Assembly (NCBI GenBank): GCA_000328365.1
Contig: KB308638.1
Span: 190,535 to 254,534 of the forward strand
Direction: 5' to 3'
DNA length: 64,000 nucleotides
From: Capitella teleta
Taxonomy: Eukaryota > Annelida > Polychaeta > Capitellidae
How positions within the stretch are numbered: the first letter of the stretch is position 1; each line of letters opens with the position of its first letter. The notes beneath the pieces are model-generated. The model made no database searches. It was not told where the DNA came from and saw only the letters and a list, made by a program, of their open reading frames with translations. The position numbers were made by a program, and so were the translations under genes. Positions 33,110 to 43,869 of the stretch are shown here, one piece after another.

Positions 33110-34085
33110 TGCGTGGGATTAGCGCTGCCCCTTCGCTCACCAATTCTTCTCTTTTCGCCACCCTTTTCCCTTGCTCCGACTTGGCCCCGGAGCACAATGG
33201 GATAAGCCAGAGGGATCAAGCGTGCCTGCGGGATCAGCCCCGGATCTCTCCTCTCTTTGTTGTGTGCTTCGCAGCCACTTAACCCTCCTCGGCTGCTGCT
33301 CCCATAATCCGTCTTCGGTGGATTTTCACCGCTAAATCTCATCCGAGGGTTGCTGCGTGCGATGAGCCAACGCGCGCGTGCGATTACTGTTCAGGGTATG
33401 AGGACATGCCGGACAAGTCTATGTGCAATGCGGCTCTTCTTGAAGCAGCTGTAGTCGTACAAACTGGGAATTTAAATTGCTCTTGGAAGTGCAACAGGAG
33501 GGCGAAACATACAGATCATTTGTCAAACATGATCAGCAACAGTTGAGATGCATGCGGCTGATGCGCACCTGGAGGCAGAGCCCAGCATGCATCTGAGCGC
33601 TAATTGCAGAGGGCTGTAAATGGCAAACACTGCTTATCGCTTGTGAGCAATTAGCAGCTCATTTCAAATTCAAATGACCTATGACCCAAGGTGATTGCAT
33701 GCTTGCATATATTACACAAAAGGGAAAGCCGTGAGATTATGAAGGATGCTCGCAGCCTCGAGCAACAAGTTCTCTAAGACACAAAGCGGTGGCAATTACG
33801 ACTACATCGCTGGATGGCTTCTGGTGACACGCATGCATGCTGCCCGGCGGCGTCATCGTCCGAATAAACAGATGTAGCCATGATTAGTCCCGCCCATAAA
33901 GCGCATCTTTTCCCCGCCGGCAATGGCGAAATCAGGAAGCGAGCGATTTTTGCATGTGCGCGTCGAAATGACCGCAATATAGCATGGGAGCCCCGAAGGC
34001 GGCGACGCGATGAAATCCGCGAAAGGCGAGCATCAGCGCCGCCCCGGGACACGTGGGAACTACCTGTAATCAGCGTGCAGATGCG
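33110..34085. promoter_or_regulatory. Candidate conserved non-coding block with homeodomain and nuclear-receptor-like sites
   Basis: A region of raised GC with GGATTA near 33116, TAATCC near 33303, paired GCTAATTGC and GCAATTAGC words (about 33600 and 33649), and TGACCTATGACCC at 33675-33687, a direct repeat of nuclear-receptor half-sites spaced by one base. At 34050 CACGTGGGAA joins an E-box to a Su(H)-like word. There is no coding similarity. Regulatory function is inferred. Confidence 0.35.
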
Positions 34086-35415
34086 ATACCTGTTGATTGT
34101 TGATGAGAGTTAATTGTGGCCAAGCATAATTGCGATTATAATTGCTGCAGAGTGTGGTATTAAACTCTTTGATGGCAATGTGACGATAATAATGGTGTGT
34201 GCAACCTGCTGCTGCCATTGCACTCGTGTTTGGCCTCAGAAAAAAAGAAAACCACACACATCTCTTTTACCTTAGGGGACCGCGTGTATATGTTAATCTA
34301 TATGCTGACACTGTTTTTCTCACCGCTTTCTTACGAAAGAGATAAAACTCTGCTGTAGGGAATTAAAAGAACGTCGCCGATTAGATTAAATGAGTTCGCT
34401 TTGGGGCGTGCCTCACCGCTTCGCTTCACCTATTCCTATGGCTGTATGCAACTGCTTCACACTCCACTTCATGCTTTGAAGACTCTGCTGACGGAGATGA
34501 ATTACCAAGTGATGAGCATTCCCTATTTGGCTGTTTCATCTGCTCACCTGATGAGCCAGCGCAGAATACTAGTACCCCGATTGCCTATATATGTAGAATC
34601 TTTATCCCTTTCAGTGAGTGCTTAGTGGGATTAATGAACTTAGAGGGGCGCTGTACGCTGCATATATTCATTCATTAATGCATTAATTAATCTCTGTGGC
34701 CATTGTACTGTGCCACGAATCTGGGATGAAGCGGTGGCGTTTCAAAGATACTATGCTGTTTATATTGTATTGTACTGAATACTGCTGCAAATGTATTTTG
34801 TATACCGGTACATGAATAAAGAGTGTTAGCAAGTTTTGCGATTATGTTTGACATTTCTCGTTGTCACGACAACAGGAAACTTTAACTATTTAAATATTCA
34901 ATAATTTCGTCCTTAAACAAAGAAACCTATATATATATATGGAGTTCAGTAACATCACCAACTACATGTATCCTTGAGGAGCAATTCCTAGGAATTGAAT
35001 GTGTCGCTAAGCAACCGTCACGACTGCCGACAGATCGACGAAGAATCATCTCTTTCCAATATTCATATTTTGTTAATAAACCCCGCAGAGCCATATGCGA
35101 GATGTTTATTAAGATACAATTTTGACCGTGAGGAGGGGCTCGGTATTGTTGCCATAGCGATTAATATAATGTAATATGCTGACTGAAACAATTCGCTTCG
35201 TACATTGTGGGTTTTCAGAGAAAGCTTATCGGGACGTGACCTACAAACCTGCATGTCATGAATGCTGTGTCTGGGTGATGACATGAATTGCCAAGTTCAC
35301 CATACAGTTGATAAATATTTGGGTTTTTATACATATATACATGCACATGTACATATACATATACCATTTTTTTTTTTTTTTTTTTTTTTGCTTTCTAAAC
35401 ACGCAGTTTTTAATT
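34086..35415. other. Gene desert, no clear feature
   Basis: AT-rich with one GGATTA near 34628. A T21 run lies at 35369-35389. No coding or terminal-repeat structure was seen. Confidence 0.5.
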
Positions 35416-35840
35416 TTAAAAATCCGTTTGCAGAATATTGGCATGGTCCAACGAAGACATCACACGCAGTCCGAAGGCACCGAGGCTGAGAGGGGGATCT
35501 GAGAACAAATCGCGTAGTTTTGAAACGGTTGCTTTTGAAACTTTCAATGAATTGATCATGTTTCCTAACGCAGTGTTTGGTTGTGCATTTTGTGTTTCCT
35601 GGGGTGATTCTTCCAAAGTGAAGACGTGTGGTGTCGTCGTTGACTGGCAAGTGGCTTCGAATAAAGTTTGGGTCTTACATTTAAGGTAAATAGCATTGCG
35701 GTGTTTGAGGCTCGCTTGCATGTGCGGTCGATATGATGATGGACTGACTAAATCATGTACATTTACGAGATGACGTTTCATGCAGTGTGGTTTCTGACAC
35801 AATAATGGTATTCCTGCTGTCTTGCCCTCTTTTAATAACC
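35416..35840 (-). pseudogene. Unidentified coding-like open frame with a half zinc-finger motif
   Basis: A minus-strand frame stays open for about 140 codons: it reads LLKEGKTAGIPLLCQKPHCM, KRHLVNVHDLV and further on NSLKVSKATVSKLRDLFSD. The C-x4-C-x3-H-x4-H-like spacing in LCQKPHCMKRHLVNVHD recalls a C2H2 finger that has lost its regular spacing. There is no convincing start, no splice partner and no family I can name. It may be a worn transposon or gene fragment, or chance. It is the most protein-like open frame in the desert. Confidence 0.25.
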
Positions 35841-38800
35841 ATTACCTGTATATGGTTGATCATAGCGAGGTCTGCAGCAATGGCCTTGGACTACGGTGCG
35901 GATTGATGCTGGTTTAGTGTGATCGGGATGGAAATAATTTCTCTTTCGTTGGCTCCATTGTCATTGTTGCTTCTTGGCAGAATACCATATGACTGATAAG
36001 AGTGAACTGACTGGACGAGACATTGCACTGATTGGGGAAGCAGGGTTTGGAGGGAAAACCCAAGCAAGAAGTTGTACAGGAATTAAATGGCACGAAGGAC
36101 GAGGAGGACTTTCTCTTTTTCTTTGTAATGATGTAAATATTTCATGATAAATGTTATTAATTTATCACATACATGTTTAAAATACCTGTAATAGTATACA
36201 AAAAGCGTGTGTGACTGCTAGAAAGGACGAAAATGATGAGAAATGTAGTTATGTAAGATTAGGCCATCATAACGGGAAATACTGCAAAACTCAACGAACG
36301 CCCCTCAGCTAAATATAGTATAGGCAGTTATGGCACAATGTGATTCTCATCGTTCAATTCCTTTAGGATACAGCAGACTAAAACTCAGTGACGTACATCG
36401 CCACCACATCAGTGTGTAAGACTGTTCGAGCATTTTTATTTTGGACCAAACTTCTATTAAGATATACGTATTGTGCTGAATAATAAACATGTTTACCCTG
36501 GGAACCACCGATTAAAGCAATGATCATCGGATATTTCTTGAAGGAATAACGTACCTCGCGGTTTTCCCATTTAATTAGATGTGAACTAATTGCACCTTTT
36601 CACTGACATTCTACCCTCGGAAGTTTGTATCATTGTGGATGGCAACCTCCGGATTCACTCAACACATAGTCAGGATGCCTTTGTTCTTTATTTATATTTC
36701 AATGTTGGTCAGTTTTAATAACCCAATTAAATAAATAATAAATAACTTTCTACGAGATGCATGTGTTTACAAGAAAATGTTCTGATTCTGATAACTAAAC
36801 AGCCAATGAGGACACCACCAAGATCTTTTCCCGTGTATGCATGTGGCTATATATAGCCATCCGCAAACCTGAGGCTTTCCTGCTCAAGTTGTCATTGTTT
36901 TTTGAAAACGGCGCCAATTCTTGAATATTGAAGTTTATAATGATGATAAGTAATACGTTGACGTTTGAGTTAAGCGGATGATGCCGATGACCTGATAGAT
37001 GATGGAAGCAAGGGCGCTCTGGAAGACAATGCCGGGGAGGCCCCGCAACAGGCAATTGGCGAGGAATCCTTCTGAGTGAGCAGCTGATCGGCCTATGAGC
37101 GGCAATCAACAAAAAGCCTTGATCCCATATCCCCCAGGTTCTCGAAAGATCGCCTCAGAAGATGAAGCCCCGATGTCCTCGTAAGGAGACATTGTTGTGA
37201 CCGCCATCGTCAGGTGCAACTTGCAATTTCAGCGCTGCCCACCTTTTAATCTGTATCGCAAAGCCGCTTTTGCTTCCAATAAGCAATTTCGAGCGCTTTG
37301 AAGCGTCAGGTGGAGCGAAGACGGACAAAAGTGCGGCTCATCATGAACAAGGGATAAGACAGCGAACGAAAGGGGATAGGCTACATCCTAATTGGGCCTT
37401 TAATAACGCAGAATCAAAGCTACAGGACGGATAATGGCCAGTCTTGTGTGCCTGACGTTTTCAACGGATATATACCAACGTTACCTTTGAAAGCAGCGGC
37501 TGCGCACGCGCTTCTGGAAGAAGCCAGGTGAAATTGGGGACACCAGTGATCAGGTGGACGGGGTGGCTTCGATGTGGGCATGGGCCACTGTTGTACTCCT
37601 AACATGATCATCTCATAGGCCACACTGAATGGCTGAACCTGAATACTACTACAGGTCAGATACGAAAGGTCATCGGCAAAATGGCAAGCAACCAAGGATT
37701 AATGGACACAAAGGCGAAAATGATATCAGGTCGAATTTTCGATTTAACAACTCAACAAAAACCTCAGACTCAGTTAACATGTACACGTATATAGGCCTAC
37801 TTATTACAATTATATCAACGTTAAAATCACATATGCTTCATCGAGGTGGAGAAAACAATATGGATACATTTACATGTACATGCATGTGGTTCTTCTAATT
37901 CCAACCGCGTTTGCATTTAAGAGTTCTATACTTTTACTGTGTTATAAGTACTCATAACCAGCATATAATATAATCAATCAGCTGAAAGCGCAATTCAGAC
38001 AATATGGTTGTTCTTGCCTCAATCTCGCAAGTTGCTTGAACTTGTTTCGAATTTATGTTAATAACGAGCTTAAGCAATCCCGGATACTCTATTTAGAAAA
38101 AAAAATATTAGGCCCAGTTATGTTATATATGCCCACTGACTAGTTATTTCAGACAGAACATAAGAATACCCATTTACCCGAGCTTGTGCGATTCGCGATT
38201 GTTTTGGGGTTTGTTTTAATAGTTCCCCGACCGAGAAGATTTCTACCAATTCCTTCAATATGTGCCTGTCATTTTGCAATGAAACGGTTTCGTTCTCTGT
38301 TCATCCTCTTATTACTTTTGTTTAAATTTTGTTTGGGACTTCTGAGTTTAAAGTCGGATTTAATATGGTTATTGAAGTGAGAAGAAAGACAAAAATGCAA
38401 TGGGATAGACTACATGCTGAAAGTTTTGAACATTCTCGCCAAGCGCGTCGTACGCTGCTGCCCCGGTAAAGATTCCAGATAGAGTGTGTTGTGTTTCTGA
38501 AGCACAGATATAAAAAGATCGACGCGCCTGGTGCGCAAGCCCCAGTAAAAGTGACAATACGAATCAAGCCCCATCCGAGCGAAATGGACGCATTCAATGA
38601 CTGCTTCAACCCAATTCCGAATAACCATATACGCAATTACATAAACCGGATCATTGGGATTAACCCCCAATAATGCACAAATAGCATGCGTTCACACGGA
38701 CAGGATTTCCATCTGATGAGGCTGAGGATGATGACGCAGTCTGCCGAGTACTAACTCGATGAGCCATCAGGCAGGACTCTATTGCTGAGCTAAGCCTATT

Positions 38801-39627
38801 CGCAATTCTCGTCGGCTTATTTGGCGCTTGGCGCTGACAGGCTGGGCTCGTAAAAGTGATATAGTCGTGTTTATCTGGTCTGCGTTCACGTCTCCTTTGC
38901 TTATCTCTTTTTAATCGATATAGACGCACCTTCTGCGCATGCGTTCATAGGAGGGCAACCCACCTTGCTTCATTCTCACTTTATCCAACACAATTACGGG
39001 GTTTTTTTTTCGGCTAGTCTTTAAACGTGTTTATACACATAATATAGGGTTGAACCCCCTTTAGTATATTGTACTTTGAACTATACTGTTATTTATAGAC
39101 TACAATGTACATGTGACTTTACACTTTAGGGAGTATATGCTTATTCTAGTAATGTACTGATAGTTTATCAAAGCTGCAAGGTGCATATGTATATCACTTT
39201 AAAGCATTATGATCCCTTTAAATTCCTTGAGACGGGTGAAGGTATATAGGAATGACGGTAAAGACTGGAAAACGGATTCCGTAAATCGATTAGGAAACAA
39301 TGAAAGCAGCATTGGTAAAGCTTGAATGCACGTACTAGGTAATTCGTTAAATAAATTATGACCCAGTAACGACCGAAATCGTGCATTTCAGCCTATAAAT
39401 CCTTATTTTGGCCTTATTCCTTGATCGGGGGCTGGATTCAACCACGCCACTTTGTTCGCAACGACACCAGTTTTTACCCTTGAGAAAGCAAGTTCCATTT
39501 CTGCAAATAAGTTACCAAGTGCTGGATGCTTGGAATTATGTACAAGTTCGCATGAGTAGCTCTATATGTAACTTTGGAAATGTTTGATTAAACACATTTA
39601 TTGCATGTTGCTTATGTATATGTATAC
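35841..39627. other. Gene desert, distal part
   Basis: No gene. GGATTA words near 37695 and 38656. Short frames around 37420-37900 and 38320-38930 overlap on both strands and match nothing. Confidence 0.5.
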
Positions 39628-39971
39628 TATATATGGAGCGAGCATTTGGTAGCTTAGTGGGTTTGAGTTCCTGACTGCAATCCTATGCCGAACGTGGAGT
39701 ATGATGTTCCGGGTTCGAGACCCGATACGACCACGGGCGTTATCTATACGTAACAAGACCCAGCGCTGTGTGTGCCTGTCTACGTAGCATGCAGGATAAA
39801 GACCACGAAAAGAGTTCGGGGTAACCGTAACCCCGGTCCCGGGTTCCAGCTCTGACGCCCATATGACGCAACCGAGTGTTGGTGTAGCCGTAAAACCCCA
39901 ATTGCCTTGCCTATGTGGTAACTTATTGAGTTGAGACAAAACGCATGTATGCGTCAATGGCCCTTGCGATT
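39628..39971 (+). mobile_element. tRNA-derived SINE, probably full length
   Basis: The head resembles a tRNA gene: it starts GGAGCGAGCATTTGG at 39635, with A box TGGTAGCTTAGTGG (39647-39660) and B box GGTTCGAGACC (39713-39723), then a CCA-like end. An unrelated body of about 240 bases follows, with AGCCGTAAAACCCCAATTGC and an AACGCATGTATGCGTC palindrome near the end. TGTATAC occurs on both sides (39621-39627 and 39972-39978) and may be a short target duplication. No A-rich tail is present. Confidence 0.7.
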
Positions 39972-39979
39972 TGTATACA

Positions 39980-40503
39980 GATCAAATGAATTATCCCTTT
40001 GCAGTTAAACGAATCAAGAAGCCCACTACCACCTTATAACTGATCAAAACAAAGCGCGAATACTACAGTCGTAGTTCAATATATGACATACTATAATTTC
40101 AACTGGCATTGGAACCGAAGATGCCGTATATACATACAATAAAACATATAAAATATATACCACATCATAATTTTTGCTAACGCCAAGAACTTCCCATGTT
40201 CACAACATGCAGATTGACAACGACATAAATGTCAAATGCAGTGAATGGAAAAATACTGCATTTTTATACTGAAACTCACAATCTTAGCAATACAAGAAAT
40301 GCAAACTTCCTTTCTCGAACACGCATGCAAATTGGTGCAACGACTGCAGCAAAGGAACAAGTCCGCCTGGGAACATCTCCTTGCTCGCAGAGGCCGATTT
40401 GTCAAAATCAGCGGTTAATACCTGTTGCGAGTGGTGCTGGCTTTTCGCAGGTTTTCGCTGCTTCTTCTCGCCTGCCAACAACATGAAAAAGTCATTTGGC
40501 GGT
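39980..40503. other. Gene desert between the SINE and the second TAATCC cluster
   Basis: No gene. AT-rich to 40300, then rising GC towards the cluster at 40504. Confidence 0.5.
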
Positions 40504-40908
40504 TAATCCTTCCAATATGGCCGCCTCATCCCGGCGCTCGAGGTCTCGCGAGATCGCGCGGAGCTGCGTGCAAATTGAATGTGAAATGAGGGATTAAACG
40601 CACGGAGAAATTACACCAAAGCAAACAGCTTCTGAGGCAGGCACCCAGATAAAATGGGATTAGCCCGCCTTGGAAATGTGAAATTTATCCCTTGCCCTGC
40701 CTCCGCTCACACGACTAAAAAGGAGAAGGCCTGCGTTGCATTATTCAAAATAGCAGCGCCTCAAGACTCCCCGGCTGACATTAGACGAGAAATGGCGGGC
40801 TTAATCCGCCGGATTACGGCTGCCCCTCAGACGCTCCGCGGATAAGTCAATGTATTACCCCGCGCCGGCCAAATCACAACCCGTCTCATCCGTTGCTGAA
40901 ATTAATCC
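40504..40908. promoter_or_regulatory. Second cluster of K50-homeodomain sites (six TAATCC/GGATTA)
   Basis: Exact hexamers start at 40504, 40591, 40657, 40802, 40811 and 40903. The pair at 40802/40811 forms TTAATCCGCCGGATTA, a near-perfect palindrome of two facing sites nine bases apart, suited to a homeodomain dimer. The patch is GC- and CpG-rich with AT-rich flanks. It lies about 19 kb from the dve promoter and 9 kb from TM9SF1. Function is inferred. Confidence 0.5.
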
Positions 40909-41465
40909 CTCGGAAATGAACGTCTGCTAAATTCAATCCCTTTCTGGTGGCCGCTTGTATTAAGCTTTATCAAAGGATGGTTGGCCGTTGGAAAAAGGTC
41001 TTTGGGCCTTTTCCCTTCGGCTTAGATAGCACAGCAAGCGATTCCCATTTGGCTGCATAGGTAACTAGGTCGGAAGCCTCGTCTATATCCCACTATCTAG
41101 TACTGTCAACGAATCCTTAAGCCTTTCGCGAAATCCTTGCGCGCAGCTTTGGGACGCCGAGGGCTCCAAACGAGGCACACAAAGAAGAAGAAAGCAATTG
41201 TTGCTTGATAAAGATGGCTCTCATGAAGGGGATGAGGCCAGAAAACGACGCCGCTATCAGAAATCCCCTCATAGCGGACGATCCGCAGACGAAATGGATT
41301 TCCGGCGCCATCTCTGGACGTGATGGGTTTTGGATGGAAGAGGAGCAGAGAAAAGGAATAGCATCTTCTCTCTTCTGACCAAGTTACATATAATTAATTG
41401 TGCTTCACCAATAAACTAGTATATTACACACATTGCAGTTGTCTCCGTCAAGCAAACAGCGAATC

Positions 41466-41492
<27 letters not shown>
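41466..41492. repeat. (TA)n microsatellite
   Basis: A TA dinucleotide run of about 13 units. Confidence 0.9.
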
Positions 41493-41496
<4 letters not shown>

Positions 41497-43395
41497 GTGA
41501 CTTGGGACACATCGACTAGCAATACTCTGAATAATTAGAAACTGTATACATCTCCAGGCTTATAGGAATTAATGAAAAGTTTGAATAGGAACTTCACAAT
41601 GTGCCATGGCATTGTGGTGATCTCCTATCTGCCACTTTGTTAAGGTCGACCTTCTAAGGTGGATATAAATACAATAATGCCCAAGAAGAACGTCCATCTT
41701 GATGCAGTTCTCTGGTTTTACTGGTTGAAACTTTGACTCAGTGGTTCTGTTTGGAAGCATTATCCGGACCGAGCAACACAAAAGACACACTGAGCAATTT
41801 CACTGCTGATGCCATTGTGCTGCTATGTATAAAGTATAGAAGAATCTGGTTAGTTAAACTCTGGTTAGTGTCACAGAGGTCATATTAATTATGTGTGACC
41901 GTATATTTATCTATATGTACTTAGTACTTAATTATTGATGGAGCATGACCATTGCCTTCAGAAGTGAAACCAATTTTGACCAAATCTGACCCATGGAGAA
42001 CCGCATTGGATTTGCATCAAACGTATAGGTATAAGTACATGTCGTATGCGTGGTGTAGAATGAATCTCTTTGACTTAAAGCAAATGTTTCCATTATAATC
42101 TCTCAACTTTCTGAACTCATCCAGCCATTAAAAGTAACACACCACATGATTAATTACCATTTAAACATACTGAGGTTTCAAGTACAAACTTTACCTGCAT
42201 TATATAGGTGATGTAGCTCGGTCTATGACGTAAAAGATTATTATTAATAGTGTCTGCATCTTATTACCCGTCACAGAAGAATTTAATGGTATTTTACAGC
42301 CTGCATGGAAACTGTGACAGAGGGGAAAAAAAGAAAGAAGGGGGTGTCTAATACTGTCTATATAAGCTCACAATGAATTCCACAAAACACGCCATTAATA
42401 ATAAATATAATAAAGTCGAAGATTGAAAACTTAACAAAAGTATCGGAATTTAAAAGAAAGAAAAAGATGCTTTCTATAAACACGCGTGTTTTAGTCCTGG
42501 ATTTGGTTGCCTTTAAAAGTAACACACACACACACACAAAATTCTATAAAACTGAAGTCGCATCTTCTTCTAGTATGAGTGGGGGAGGGGTGCGAGTGGA
42601 TAAAGAGAGCAGGGTGTGTTCGGATTTGTTATTGATATATCTTGCTGTTATAAACAAGCGTTATAAAGCCGCCTACGCGTGAGCGAATAGGTCGCCCTGC
42701 TCGGGTGACGAGTCACGATGCGACCCTGGATGAGCACTTATGAGCACTTCTGCCAGATTCAGTCCAAGTTTATGCTTTCTCTGTAAAGCTCTGATTTATG
42801 CTGATTTGTGTTTCATGTGTTTGTGATGGATGGAGTGTGATCTAAATTGGCGGTCAATGTAAATTTAGACCACACATGGGACCACAGGAAGTTTCAATTG
42901 CGAAAGAAGTGAAACTCCCAGACCCTGGGATCTGGGTCATAGAAGGGACATATCGTAGTTTCGAATCACCGAAAAACGGTACTAACATGGACATAATGTT
43001 TAAACTTGCATCCCGATAAGTATATTAATAATTATGTAAAAATCAAAAAAACAAAACAAAAACAAAAACAAATAAAAAATAATCGTGTCTTATCACACAT
43101 GTACAAGTATAACATTCAGAAATGCATAAACAAGTGAGAAGAGAGACAATATAGAAAATAAATAAACAATAATGGGAGAGAGAAAAAGCTAATTGTAACG
43201 TTAATGGTAGCAAAACTAGAACGTTGCTGTTATCACTACATAGGAGGCAGATGTACGGATCTGGAATCAATTAATTAATACCCTCAGCTCTCCTATATCC
43301 TGGGTCACTCACTCAGTTGCAGAAGAACTTGTCATCCGAATGGTCATTATTATCAGCCTCTACGTCGTTTTCCATTTGTCAAGAACAGAACGCCC
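41493..43395. other. Gene desert, AT-rich
   Basis: No gene. A short (CA)n lies at about 42521-42538 and an A/C-rich (AAAAAC)-like tract at about 43045-43080. Confidence 0.5.
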
Positions 43396-43505
43396 CCCCC
43401 CACCCCATAAAAAAAAATAAATAAAAAAATAAATAAAAAACAACAAACAAACAAAAACAAAACAAAAACGAAAACAAACAAACAAACAAACAACAAACAA
43501 ACAAA
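43396..43505. repeat. A-rich (AAAC/AAAT)n low-complexity tract
   Basis: Alternating AAAT and AAAC units after a short C run. Any open frame through it is compositional. Confidence 0.9.
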
Positions 43506-43824
43506 ACTGCGAGCTAACTGAGTCAGATTTGTCCTAGCATTTTGAATTTTTATTTTGAAAAATCCACCCAGAGTTTGGTTTGTGATAAATGATGGTGTTT
43601 TCGTATGTTTTGATGGTGATCTGATTATAGAACGCTCCATTATAGGCGAGGTATAGCGCACCGTCGTGATCAGTAGCGATACACGAAAAGGCTTCGGTTC
43701 AGCGGCCCCTGCAGCAGAACGAATTATGCATATAAAATAATCATACGTTTATTCATATAACACATTGTAGCTATGCAAAACGAAATTAAAAATATAAAGA
43801 TAAAATCACATACAAATACAGGTA

Positions 43825-43825
<1 letters not shown>

Positions 43826-43858
<33 letters not shown>
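43826..43858. repeat. Poly-A tract (A33) followed by (TA)n
   Basis: A pure A run ending in TATATATATA. It may mark the tail of a decayed plus-strand retroposon, but no body was recognised upstream. Confidence 0.85.
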
Positions 43859-43862
<4 letters not shown>

Positions 43863-43869
43863 TATATAT

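Noticed and set aside
39635-39735. A tRNA gene
   Set aside because: The A and B boxes are present but the arms do not fold into a convincing cloverleaf, and a SINE body follows directly.
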